Positions 1-10,648 of a stretch of DNA of 64,000 bases are shown piece by piece. Each line of letters begins with the position of its first letter. The first letter of the stretch is position 1. Below the pieces are notes generated by a model. It was given only the letters and a program-made list of their open reading frames with translations. It did not search any database and was not told the origin of the DNA. Source of the DNA: Trichodelitschia bisporula (Eukaryota > Ascomycota > Dothideomycetes > Phaeotrichales > Phaeotrichaceae); contig ML996688.1 of NCBI GenBank assembly GCA_010356995.1, positions 1,586,579 through 1,650,578 on the forward strand, written 5' to 3'. A program made the position numbers and the translations under genes.

Positions 1-2449
1 CAACCGCCATCTTGCGCCCGAAAACCCTCGCCCAGCGCCCCGCCCAAGTGCGCACCAAATTTCCCTCCTCCTCCCCCCCCTCACCCTCAATAATAGCCCC
101 CTCCGTCGCCCCATTCGCAAGCCCAGAAACCGCCTCCACAATGCTGCCAAACAGCGCCCGCTCGCCCACGCGCTCCTTCTCCAGCGTATCGTCGAGGAGC
201 TGGACCTCATTCGCCCCCAACGCGCCGCGCGCCCCCGCGACCCGCGCCTTGACAATCTGCCGCACGCGGTTCGTGACCTTGAACATCGTGACCGAGACCA
301 TCTCATAGCGCCACCACTCGGCGAGCACGCGCCCGTCGCGCAGTGCGTCAGGGCCGAGCGCCCACTGGACCACTGACTCAGGCGTGACGATTGTGTAGTT
401 CAGCAGCTTGTCGACGATGTTGACGGCCGTGCCTGGGTGGTAGGCCCAGTAGCTCACGACGCTTTGGATGATCTGGCGGCGCGCGGCATCGGATTGGGCG
501 CCGATGGCGAGGAGGCGTTCCTTGCAGCGCTCGATGTTGGAGAGCACGTGGGAGAGCGACTTGGAGCCGATGAAGCAGATCGCCGTCATATAGGCATCGG
601 TCGAGGAGACCAGCGGGTCCAGAACGCCGTGGGCCAGAGCCTGAGAGTGGATCGCATCAATAGGAACCTGGAGCTCAGTATCGGCAGCGCGCGAGCGGAG
701 AAGCGCCAGGATCTGACGACCCTCGGCGGCATAGGGTGTGGTCTCAACATTGTACTTGAAGTCCGGGATATCCTTTTCCTTGCCGTCCGGAATCAACGAG
801 TGATACTCAGCCGGAAGCGACTCGCGGATGCGCTTGGTAAAGCTGAGACGGATTTCCTTGTCGATAGAGCTCAAGATGAATGCCTTCTTAGGATGGACAT
901 TTGGGCGTCCAACCTCCTCAGACCACTCAGACCACTTCCACCGGAAGTCGTAGTTGCTGATGTGGTGCGCAAACCAGTCCAAAAACCGGTACGCAAGCTC
1001 CATGTCGAGGTACTCCAGATTCTTGAACACATAGCGGATGGCACGACCCAGACTCGGCGCGATGGCGCCGGGGGAGAAGCGACAGGCCTCGATGACGACG
1101 GAATGGTAGTAGACAAGCTTGTGCTCAGGGGCGGGAAGAAGCAGAAGCTGAGAGAATACCGCGTCGATGGCGCAGTCTTCGGGCTTCCACGGAGATCGAC
1201 CCTCCTCAACGTCCTTGATCTTGTCAAACGGCACGCTGCGCCCAACGAACGTTCCCGGTGCCCAATAGAGATCGAGATCGATGAGGAATTTGGTCACAGC
1301 GATGCGGTTAAAATCCATGACGTTGATCTGGTCGACTATGACATCACGGATGAGGGAACACGCGATGTTCTCTGTCGTAGGAACAGACTAGCACAGATTA
1401 GTTGCATCCTACGGAGTCCGCAAAGTGGACCTACCTCGACCGACAGATCCGCATACAGCGAGCAGAAAGCCTCTGGGAAAACGGGCTTCGGACCCGGATT
1501 AACTGGCGAAGGAACCGTAACCGTCGGGAGGGTTTGCTTGTTGACGACGGCATCATCCGACTTATTGTAAATCCTAGGGATGCAGGCGAACGACCAGCCA
1601 AGCGTTGACTCCCTCACGAGCTGCTTCTGTAGGAGACCGATGATGCTCTGGTACTCGAAGATATTCTCGTCACCATTGCCTGGGAACGGGTTGGCGAGGT
1701 TTTCGAGAGGATGCGAAGCCGACGCGATGATATCCGTATTCTCCAGAAGATCCAGCGCCTTCTGTTCGAGGCCGGAAGAGGATGTAAGCGCATACGGGAT
1801 AGTGACGAGAATAATCTTGACAAGTTCGAGCCCAACGGCGTCTTCCTGAGAGGCAGCCTGCAAGTCCGCCGCAGTATCGAACAGCTGATCAAAGACGCTG
1901 AACACGCCGTCACCTTCCAAGATACCCTGAAGGCAGGCGAAGAAGCGAAGGAAGAACTTGAACTCGCGCCACTCGCCAGCGTCCAGGTACTCCTGCATCA
2001 GACGCCCTGCACGGGCGATGATCTCTTTGGCCGCCTCAGAATTAAGGTCATTGGTGTAGCGAACGGCGGCGGCAATGAAGGGGATCTTAACGGGCTGCTC
2101 CACAAGCAGTGCCATCATGTCATCCAAAAACCCGCCGCGGACCTGATCATCGTCGAAATTATTCGCAATGTCGCGTCCAATGCCACGCGCCTCATCCTCA
2201 GCACTACGTGCCGGCTTCTCTGCGATGACCAGAAGCTGACGCCTCAACTGTGAAGCGATGGGCTCCTCGTAGCGGCGACGTTGCGGCGTGCGTTCGACCT
2301 CGTCATCATCTACACTCTCGGTCAGCACACGCTGCACACAAACTGGTGTAGCATAACTCACCACGGTACCGCCTCTTGCGGCTGTTGTTGTTGTAGTTCC
2401 CATTGTTGCCATTGTGCCGCTTCCGGTCGCCATTGGCACCGTTCTCCAT
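1..2449 (-). CDS. Nuclear cap-binding protein large subunit (NCBP1/CBP80), 3' end cut by window
   Basis: Large subunit of the nuclear cap-binding complex, which with the small RNA-binding subunit holds the m7G cap of Pol II transcripts and couples it to splicing, export and decay. Exons read as 2449-2362, 2309-1435 and 1387-1 (continuing off the edge), with introns of 52 and 47 bases. The start at 2449 is chosen because splicing to 2309 joins an Arg-rich RKRRYR end to DDDEVERTPQRRRYEEP, the usual fungal N-terminus. The MIF4G helical repeats follow (residues about 40-300, including the EFKFFLRFFACLQG stretch), then the MIF4G-like second and third domains (WAPGTF, YRFLDWFAHHISNYDFRWKW). About 783 residues are visible, close to the family length of about 800, so little is missing. 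The first intron contains a frame-open read-through that gives a misleading longer N-terminus from 2487. Assignment is firm; exon ends are inferred. Confidence 0.93.
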
Positions 2450-3158
2450 CGTAGCTCCGTACGATCGCGCTCAGGCTTGCTTGACAAACGGTAGGGTAAT
2501 CAGGAGAGTTGCCGAGGAAAGGCTACGTTGAGGAGTGGATATGGATATGACAGTGCTTGTATCGGAGAGAATATGGTTGACGGTAGCAAGAAGCGGGGAT
2601 GGTTGAAGCTGTCCAAGGGGATTCTTCAGGGATGGAACGCGTTGGTGGAGCTGCGCGAGAAGTTGAGAAGCTGCGACGTCTGGTTCGAAGAGCGCTGTCT
2701 TGGCAACGCCTTCATGCACGGCTTCCAATGCACGTGATATCCAAATCCTGAGGTAGATAGAGCATCACAGGAGCTTTTGATACATATATACGGTTTATCA
2801 GATAGTTCAAACACTTGATTGTGTCCCAATGTCCTGAGATTGTCCCCTGTTTTGCCGAAAGTACGGATACCGGTTGAAGCCCATACAGTCCACGCAGTGC
2901 TGAATGATACGGTATCCGCAGCCTCACGTATCGCCTAAGCCAGAAAGGAAAACTGCAATTCCTCTTCGGTGGAGTTCGTGATACCGCACGGGCTGGACCT
3001 AGCTATCCACGTCTCCATACGCTCGACCGAAGTGTGCTTCATGCCGCATTGAAGCCTCCGCCAACGTGATATTCCCACCTATGTTACACGCTGTAATACC
3101 CGACAAACGACTCCTCCCCATCACACTCAGCTCAACGCCTAAACTCCCTCCTCATAAT
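2450..3158. other. Intergenic, NCBP1 upstream region and downstream region of the TPR gene
   Basis: This stretch holds the promoter and leader of the cap-binding gene on its left side and the 3' region of the Sec72-type gene on its right. Only short unsupported reading frames are present. No repeat or RNA gene was seen. Confidence 0.6.
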
Positions 3159-3758
3159 CTACTGCCTCACCAACCTCTTCTCTACCTCCCCCAACAACTC
3201 AACCAAATCCCCCTCACTCCCCTCAAACTCCACCGCCTCCGCCAACCACTCCCTCGCCTCCTCCAACCGTCCCATCTCAATAAGACATTTTCCCCTCCTC
3301 CACCACGCCTTGCTATTCTGCACCTTCTTCAGCTCCACACTGCACTGCGCATCCACCGCCCCCTCCGGCCAATTCTGCCCCGCCATATGCGCCTGCGCCC
3401 GATTCGCATACAGCGCGCTCAGCTCCTCGCGCACCAGCCCCGCGGGCTCCCACGCTGGCCGTCCGAGCGCCATGTCGATCCCTAGACTGTACATGCGGAT
3501 GGCGTCTGCGTAGGCGGCCTTGCGGTAGTGTGTGTTGCCCGTTTCGCGCAGCTTGCTGATATTCGCGCTGCGCTTTGGGTTTACGGGGATGGGGGGTGGG
3601 GGGACGCCATGGGGCCCGTCGACGGTAAGGAGGGTGCGGTGGAGTTGGTTAAGGGTTTGGAGTTCTCGCGCCAGGTCGGGGGAGAGGTGGGCGCTGGAGA
3701 TGGCCTTTGTTTGGGGATCGAGAGTGAGGGGGAGCTGTTCGAAGGTTTCGAGGTCCAT
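3159..3758 (-). CDS. sec72: Sec72-type TPR protein of the ER post-translational translocon
   Basis: Single-exon gene for 199 residues. Sec72 is the cytosolic TPR subunit of the Sec62/63 complex and helps deliver post-translationally imported precursors and Hsp70 to the ER channel. The N-terminus (MDLETFEQLPL, then PDLARELQTLNQLHRTLL) and the linker VPPPPIPVNPKRSA are typical of filamentous-fungus Sec72. Three TPR units follow from about residue 75: KLRETGNTHYRKAAYADAIR, then ELSALYANRAQAHM, then KAWWRRGKCLIEMGRLEEA. The open frame extends upstream to 3887, but those residues are low complexity, and MDLETF is the start used by the family. It lies between the cap-binding gene and the subtilase, all on the minus strand, with independent promoters. 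A generic TPR co-chaperone is the main alternative. Confidence 0.83.
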   Translation of the reverse strand: MDLETFEQLPLTLDPQTKAISSAHLSPDLARELQTLNQLHRTLLTVDGPHGVPPPPIPVNPKRSANISKLRETGNTHYRKAAYADAIRMYSLGIDMALGRPAWEPAGLVREELSALYANRAQAHMAGQNWPEGAVDAQCSVELKKVQNSKAWWRRGKCLIEMGRLEEAREWLAEAVEFEGSEGDLVELLGEVEKRLVRQ

Positions 3759-4094
3759 TTTGGAGGATGTAGTGGGGGAGTGCGGCGGTGCGTGTGGTGA
3801 GTGGAGGTTGGCGGTTTTGGTGATATATTTGGAGGGTTGGAGCTGTGAAATGGTCCACGTACGTCGAAACAGGTTCTTGGCTGGCACGTGACAAGGCCGT
3901 CCAAATTGTCACAAGGCTCAACAAGAGACTTCAAGAGAATATAGATCAAGGTCTTGTAAATATAGCGGTCTAATCAAGATTCAAAAGCAAGTGGCAGTAT
4001 GTACAGAGCCTCAGACAACGGTCCATAAATCCAAGGGCAGAACGCCAACCAAACGAAGAAACCTGGCAAACGTTGCCGCTCACAACGCCATCCT

Positions 4095-5411
4095 CTACAA
4101 AGCGCCATTGAATGCAAGCAAGTTCGGAGTCCCGGTGTTGGGGAAGATGTTCTTCACCTTGCCCACCGTGGACATAGACTTGATCCGCAGCGCCAGAGCG
4201 GCGGGATCCTGCTGGCCGTAGACGCCCTGCAGGTAGGCGGCCAGACCGGCCATGTGCGGGGAGGCCATCGAGGTGCCAGAGATGATGTTCTACAGCCGTT
4301 AACATTGCTCCCACTCAGACCCTGATAGACTTACGGTAGCAGTCGGCCCGCCAATCCAGGTCGACTCAATATCCAGACCCGGCGCAAACCCATCAACCAG
4401 CCAGCCGTAGTTGGAAAACGACGTGATCTGGTCCTGGTAATCCGTCGCCCCAACCGTGAAGGCAGTGGGCTCCGAAGACGGTGAGCTAGCATCCGTGTTG
4501 ACAGCCTCATTGCCAGCCGCAACAGCGAAAAAGATGCCTGCCTCGACCGCCTCCTTCACCACATCGTTGAGCGCCTGATTCCGCGGGCCTCCCAGACTCA
4601 TATTCGCCACATACCCATTCGGACACTCCTCAGTACGGTTCTTCGAGTCCTCAACCGCATACTGAATCCCAGCAATGATATCCGACCAAGCACCATACCC
4701 ATACTCATCCAGCACCTTGATGCCAAACAGCTTCGTCTTCTTGGCAACGCCATACGTCTTTGACCCAATCGTGCCAGACACATGCGTCCCGTGCCCGTTG
4801 TCATCCGTCGTCGCCGTCGTAGCAAAGTTCTTGAGGAATGTCGCCCGCCCCTCGAACTCAGGGTGCTCGGCATAAACACCCGTGTCGACGATGTAAGCGC
4901 ACGTCCCCGCGCCCGCGCTCGCCGCGAACCGGTACTCCGTCGTCCCGGCGTCGCGGTGGCTGATGCGGGCCAGACCCCACGTCGCGTTCGCCTGGCTCGT
5001 GATGCGGCCCCACTGCGCCTGGTCCGCGGCTGAAACATCCATAGTATGAGCCTCCCTCTTATCGGTCACAATATAGGCGACCTAGACCGTTAACTTGAGC
5101 TCTGAGTCAAAGCTGCGGGTGCTTACCGTGGAGTCCGCCTGCAGCGCGGCGAGCTGCACGGACGTCAGGCTCGCGGCGAAGCCCTTGAAGTTGCCGACGC
5201 CGTAGATGTGCGTCTTCTCAGCAGCGGCAACGGCGCTCGTCGACATGATGCCTGGGCCCGTGGCTGGGGCGGCGGCCGGTGCCGGGGCGTCGGGCTTGAG
5301 CACGACGATGTACTTGCCTGGCGCGGCTTCGGCGGCGGCGTCGGCGCGGGTGTTGAGGGTGGGGGCGCCGAGGGCGAAGGGCAGGGCTGCGAGGGCGGTG
5401 ATGTAGCGCAT
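4095..5411 (-). CDS. Secreted subtilisin-like serine protease (S8, proteinase K/oryzin type)
   Basis: Endopeptidase for extracellular protein digestion. Exons are 5411-5127, 5081-4335 and 4289-4095, with two introns of 45 bases each, giving 408 residues. The order is: signal peptide (MRYITALAALPFALGAP), I9 propeptide inhibitor (KYIVVLKPDAPA to about residue 103), then the S8 domain. The catalytic triad is visible as Asp161 (YIVDTGV), His192 (DDNGHGTHVSG) and Ser351 (SGTSMASPHMAG); the oxyanion Asn lies in FAVAAGNEA. All motifs are intact, and the length matches alkaline proteases of Aspergillus and relatives. A TATAAA element sits about 90 bases before the ATG, which suits a regulated secreted enzyme. 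The second intron separates the Ser motif from the rest, a common position in this family. Confidence 0.95.
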
Positions 5412-5500
5412 GTTGGCGGGCTGGTGGGTTAGTTGGCAGGCTGAGTGAGGCTGTGGCTGGCTGGTTGGTGATGTTGTTGTTCGAGTATCTTAGCTGTTCT

Positions 5501-5506
5501 TTTATA
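5501..5506 (-). promoter_or_regulatory. TATA box of the subtilase gene
   Basis: The minus strand reads TATAAAAG here, 90 bases upstream of the subtilase ATG. Distance and sequence fit a fungal TATA element; activity is inferred. Confidence 0.55.
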
Positions 5507-6044
5507 TCCCACGATGAGAGGTGTGCCGCAGTGTTGTTAAAGATGGCGACATGGACATGAGGATCTGAGGGCGTGCTACACCAAGTCGAATGCTACCTAC
5601 TCACCAGTGTCTCCATCCTAAACGGTATGCTGAAGTCCGACTCTCGTGTGGCATAGCTACGAGCTTCCTTTCGCATCTTGCCTTCCAGCTATTTTGGATC
5701 GAGGAGATCCAAACCAAGCAGACAGGAGCTAGGCGCGGAGGAGTATCTCAGCCATAGTTACCGAACCGGTAGGTGCAGAAGCTCTTTGACCCCACTGGAA
5801 ATGTCGACATCGGAGCAGATCCCGCGCCGCAATATCTGCCCTGCCAAAATTGGCATGAACGAAAGCAGAGGAGTTGCCCGCCGGCCATGGTCGCCGATCT
5901 ACCCAGGCAATAGAGCACATGGTGTGCACACTGCTATGTATGTCTGCTGAACCATAGACAAGGAATTCACAATCCAGGCTACGGTACTGGTACATCCTTT
6001 AGCACGCGTGGTTCTTGACCGAATTTGGAAAGTAGGTCTCTGTA

Positions 6045-6062
6045 GATTAATCTAGATTAATC
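6045..6062. repeat. 18-base perfect palindrome
   Basis: The sequence GATTAATCTAGATTAATC equals its own reverse complement. It contains two TAATC half-sites in opposite orientation, of the kind read by homeodomain-like proteins. A regulatory role is only a guess. Confidence 0.6.
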
Positions 6063-7237
6063 GGCCAGGGTGAGGAGCAGGGCGCCCGTTGCTAAGCTTC
6101 GAACCGGAAGGTCAATCTGGTACAGATGGACTAACGGGGACGTAACAAGGTTAAGCGTGCATATTTTCGCTTCCAAGATCCGGGTGAAGGCGTGGGAGAT
6201 GCAAGTCCACTGTCCAGCATGCGCGGCAGATGTAGCCGAGAACACGCGTGCCTTCATCGGCCAGACCGTCATCCCACGGTGCCTACAGCTGCCTGATATC
6301 ATCGAAGGATGTTGAGCTATTTGCGGAGACTACGCCGTAGACTGTGCCGCAATGGCGGAGGCCAGGTTATTGTGCGTATGACAAACGGGAGCTGGGTAGA
6401 AGTCTTGAGGGACAACGGATGAAGGAAACCCAGTTCAATGTATCAGTCTGTCCCTCACAAAGCTTAGTGATACTCATCTCCGCAGTGAATGCATCTCTAG
6501 ATGTAGTTGGAATAGTAAAATGACATTCACTCAGCGTTTGAGACGGCATGCTTCGCGGACTAGTTCTAGGAATGTGAGCAGCAGCACCCGGCATCAGTGT
6601 ACAAATGCAGCTGGAAGCTTATACAACCGACATTTTATCGTCTAGGATGAAAGGCAGGATTGATCGAAGTGCGGCACAGCCAGTCCAAGGTCGCGAGGAG
6701 AGTTGATGATAAGCAGTTTCATGGTGTTGAGGTTCGCGGGCCACCCAAAGATGTCGCGGTCGCCCATGTCACCAAGACGGCCCGGCAGAGAGGCAGCGAC
6801 TTTTTGTATGACACTTGGTCCGCCAGGCACCAGCCACCAGCCACATAATAGCCGCAGCATATGTGGCAGTGCGGTGACAACGCGCCAGCCTCATCTTTTT
6901 GCACCAGTCACCGCCAGCCACCACACTCACAGGGGAAGCGTGTCATTCACCAACCCTCCCAGCTCAGTTCTCCATAAAAGAACAGGAACTCTACCTCCAC
7001 GCCCACCGCTCTTCAACTCCCCCGGCAAAGGCCATGAATCTTTCGTAGGCGATTTTGAACCTCAATTCGACCATCAAGCCCAGCACTGACGACAGCTTAG
7101 CACGTAAGACCGGCACCCAGCCCGAGGCGACAGATATCAATCCCTTCCCACTCGCGTAGCTCCTCAGGAACCCATTCGTTTCTCCAGATCAGGAATCCCC
7201 CTCCCTCCAGCCCTACCCGGATCCTCTATCAACCATC

Positions 7238-8875
7238 ATGGCCCCCACCTTCTCCGGCAAATCCCCCGAATCCTACGCCACCGGCCTCCGCCGCAAAGAC
7301 TCCAAAAACGCCCTAAACACCTGCCACGGAACCACCTCTACGGGACGTGCCTGCCGCCGCGCCCTCGCCGGCGCCGGCAACCGACCGCAAGGCGCCTTCC
7401 TCGTCCCGGCTAACGACGACCCGGCCGTCTTCTACTGCTGGCAGCACAAGGACCAGGCCGAGCCCGTCGGCGCGGGCTCCGAAGTCTATCCGCTGGATGG
7501 TTGGGAGAGCATCGAGTCCACGTTTCGGCATTTAGGCCTTGATGATGGCCCCCTTGAGGAGGCGATGCGGAACGTCAGGCTCGGGAGCGTGATCGAGGAC
7601 GACTCGGAATCGGAAAGCGACGACGAGCCGATCCCCTCACGCCCGCACACCCCGAATCCCCACCCAGCAACCCCTTCCCCCGCCGCACGCACCCCCCGGA
7701 CCGAACCGAGCCAACAGCGGACCGAACCCCGGACCGAAAAACCCCGCCGCAAACCCGTCCCCTCCCCGCCCAACCCTCCCCGAGGCCGGCGCAAATCCAC
7801 CCCCTCCCCCCCAAAATCCCCCCTCCTCTCCCTCCTCACCGGCTGCTTCGGCTCCGCCCCGCCACCCCCGCGGAGCAAATCCCGGAACCCGCACCACCGC
7901 CGCCGGTCAAGCGCCCACCGCCCCTCCGAGCCGGAAAAGCACTTAAGTCCGCGCCCCGCGCCCGCGCCCGAGACCGAGAAACCCCTAACCCCGCCCTCGC
8001 GCTCGCGCCCGTCGCCGCGCGCTTCCCCGCGCGCCAGTCAGACCTCCGGCCTGCCCTCGGGCCGGAAGGCGAGTCGCCCGTCTAGCTCGAGGCATGACTC
8101 CGCGCACCCAAGCCCGGAGAGCACGCCCCCGCACTCAGCGCCCCGGCCTGCGGCGTTCAAGGCGCATACCAGCCCCAGCGCGAGTCCGCCGCATTTAAGG
8201 CCCGGGGGGGAGTGGGGAAGTCTCGCGCCAACCCACCCGTCCAACTCGCCGTCAACACCATCACGCCCACCCGCAGCACGCATTGTCACCGCCCCAGCCT
8301 CTACTCTCGAACCGCCGCCGCTGCCACCGAACGCGTCTCTCGGGGAGGTAGAGGTGTATGCGAAGCTGCGGAAGGTGATGGACGACCCGCCAACTGCGGC
8401 TGATGGACCGGGGTATATTTACGTATTCTACCACGCCGAAGACGGTATCAATGCGGAGATGCTTTCGCCGTATAACGCGCGGGTGGCGCCTAGGCGGGAG
8501 AGCAGCGGAGGCGGGGTGAAAAAAATGGCGTTGAAGGTGGGGCGGGCGACGAATGTGCATGCGCGGATGGGGCAGTGGAATCGGCAGTGTGGGGCGAAGG
8601 TTGCGTTGTGGAGGAGTTATCCCGCGGTTGAGGGGGGGGTGGGGATGAGGGTGGGTTGTGTTAAGAAGGTGGAGCGGTTGGTGCATTTGCACCTTGAGAT
8701 GTTGGGGAGGAGGGTGAGTAGGGTTTGTGGGTGTGGGACGGTGCATCAAGAGTGGTTTGAGGTTGAGGCGTCGAGGGAGGGGCTGGGGGAGGTGGAGGAG
8801 GTTATTCGTAGGTGGGTTGATTGGGCGGAGACGATGTATGGAGGGCGAGGGGGTAGAGGGGGGGTTGGTATGTAG
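7238..8875 (+). CDS. GIY-YIG / T5orf172-domain protein (Mug113 type)
   Basis: Single-exon gene for 545 residues. The N-terminal 110 residues carry a Cys/His pattern (TCHGTTSTGRACRR, then FYCWQHKDQ) that looks metal-binding. Residues about 130-360 are Pro/Ser/Arg-rich and probably disordered. The C-terminal 160 residues form the T5orf172 subclass of the GIY-YIG fold: GYIYVFYH, then LKVGRATNVHARMGQWNRQCG, then VERLVHLHLEMLGRR, and the conserved CGCGTVHQEWFEVE. The family includes fission yeast Mug113, up-regulated in meiosis, whose biochemical role is not established; the fold suggests a nucleic-acid nuclease. GC content rises and third positions are strongly C in the proline-rich middle, while the last third is G-rich. 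Family call is secure, function is not. Confidence 0.85.
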   Translation: MAPTFSGKSPESYATGLRRKDSKNALNTCHGTTSTGRACRRALAGAGNRPQGAFLVPANDDPAVFYCWQHKDQAEPVGAGSEVYPLDGWESIESTFRHLGLDDGPLEEAMRNVRLGSVIEDDSESESDDEPIPSRPHTPNPHPATPSPAARTPRTEPSQQRTEPRTEKPRRKPVPSPPNPPRGRRKSTPSPPKSPLLSLLTGCFGSAPPPPRSKSRNPHHRRRSSAHRPSEPEKHLSPRPAPAPETEKPLTPPSRSRPSPRASPRASQTSGLPSGRKASRPSSSRHDSAHPSPESTPPHSAPRPAAFKAHTSPSASPPHLRPGGEWGSLAPTHPSNSPSTPSRPPAARIVTAPASTLEPPPLPPNASLGEVEVYAKLRKVMDDPPTAADGPGYIYVFYHAEDGINAEMLSPYNARVAPRRESSGGGVKKMALKVGRATNVHARMGQWNRQCGAKVALWRSYPAVEGGVGMRVGCVKKVERLVHLHLEMLGRRVSRVCGCGTVHQEWFEVEASREGLGEVEEVIRRWVDWAETMYGGRGGRGGVGM

Positions 8876-10648
8876 GAACTGTGTGGTTCTATGCTAATAC
8901 ATCCATATCCTTCGGACCAAGTTCAGCCTTGTGCCTTTGCCGTCTTCATAACTCGTACGCACCCACTTGCTAACACCCGAATGCAAAGAGAGGTTACGTC
9001 AAGCCTCTTGGTGACTGTGGTCGGACGAGCGGGGTTAATCCGGAGAATGTGGAGATTCATATCGTGGTACAAGCGAGCAGACTGCAACTTATGGTAGGAT
9101 TCTGGCAGCCGAGCGCCGGGGACATGATCCTGAGGGTAACCGGTTCTTTTGGTGGGGATGCCGAAGGATGCTGAGCCTAGTGTACTACAGTAAGCCATTT
9201 CTCGCTAACGTATCCCGTCAGATGTTCGAACGAAGCATAGATTCCCGGCCCAAAACAGTTCCTACATCTATTAGCCACCATAGACGTGAACCACGCCTAT
9301 CAAACCGCCTAGACGATCCTTCCTCGCATAACCACCCATCCGTGTCCGAGTCGTGCAACCATCACCACCAAACTGTCATCATCCCATAGCAGGCATTGAA
9401 TCCTTCCTCGGCAAACCGACGCCAAATCCCATCCCTCACAACCACGCAATCAAGCCACTCGTCGTACACGACTTGCATAGACGAGCTATCATGCTCTGCC
9501 ATCCCGTCCTTTAAATCCTCACGCCGACTCCTCACGTCCCCACGGCCGAAAAAGCTCGCCGTTGCACCAACGCACCACTGATTACTCGAAGGGGAACAGG
9601 ACCTGCACGGCTGGTTGCACAGAGCGGCTGGTCGAGCGCTGTATGCGGATTGTCCTATCTCGGCCTGGAGAAGTCCAGTCATAACAACTGCCATCAGACT
9701 GTAAGGACGTCGGCCACCTCAGCTGAAAGCAACGTCGAGCCCGCAAAGTAGGTCCACTACACACCACACCACACCACACCTCAACCGTCCCCCACTCCAC
9801 TTACACCTCACACCTACCACATCTCACAACATTCCAAAACGCGCAAAAGCATCTTGTCAGCCGTGCGGGCGCCTGGAAAAGTAGAGTAAGCCCAACGGCA
9901 TCTCATCCAGACCATCCAGCCCTCCCGCACCGACTCTATGCACGCCTCACACTGTCAGGTCCAGGAACCCGCCCCGCCCACGTCAACGTGGTGGCGCCCC
10001 GATTGCTCGCATGCTGCCTCGCCAAGACCCGCGCGGTGTGTGGGGGCCAAGTCGAGGGGCGTAAGGCTGCGGCATGCAGGGGCGATGCGAAACAACCGGT
10101 CAAGATAACAGCGCAGTGCTGCAGGGTGTGGGAGGCTCCGGGGATAGGCTTCTGATTACTATGTTCTGAGGAGAGGCACGAATGCGGTGTGTACTATAAT
10201 GTAGTTTTTGATGATTCTCGATGTTGGCGATGCGCGGGTTCCCGGCGCCCATAGCTCAGCCTTGCGCGCAGCGCGGATCGCTGCCGAAGCTGAGGTCCTT
10301 CACCTCCCCCTCGTCGTCGGTAATGTACAAGAAATAAGGAAACTAGTGTACAGATGATGATGATGATGATGCGGAATCGTGTCTAGCGAGTGTAGTGCCG
10401 TGTATGTAGCGACCGTACGATGATGTATGCTGCCTCCCCACGAACAAAGAAAAAAAAACGATGGTATCTCCCTAGCCGCGCGCTGTGAAGGAAAACGCTC
10501 CAAAGAAGATCAGAAAATCGCTGGATATCCCACCCATGCCGCCTGGTCCCATCATTGCTCATGAACCGGCGTCGCAAACCCCAAAAAACACCCGCTGAAC
10601 GCAAAGAAAAACACACAATCGGTCCCCTCGTTCCCCTACCCCTCACCA
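8876..10648. other. Intergenic between converging genes, no gene supported
   Basis: Convergent 3' regions of the GIY-YIG gene and the AhpC/TSA-like gene. It holds a short run of CACAC units near 9757-9780 and a (GAT)6 microsatellite near 10353-10370. No family-like reading frame, tRNA or repeat family was recognised in its 1.8 kb. Confidence 0.5.

Larger units (their letters stand above)
5412..7237. other. Intergenic, no gene supported
   Basis: Divergent upstream region of the subtilase (minus) and the GIY-YIG gene (plus). Reading frames here are short and unlike any known family. It holds an 18-base perfect palindrome at 6045-6062 and a 15-base match to the 5S rRNA gene of this window at 6093-6107. 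Nothing else was recognised. Confidence 0.55.

Noticed and set aside
437-1570. Long plus-strand reading frame of 377 codons
   Set aside because: It is the antisense shadow of the NCBP1 coding sequence, which has clear family motifs on the minus strand.
6080-6112. Possible tRNA B box (GGTTCGAAGC) on the minus strand
   Set aside because: The flanking bases do not form a T stem, and no acceptor or anticodon arm could be folded around it.
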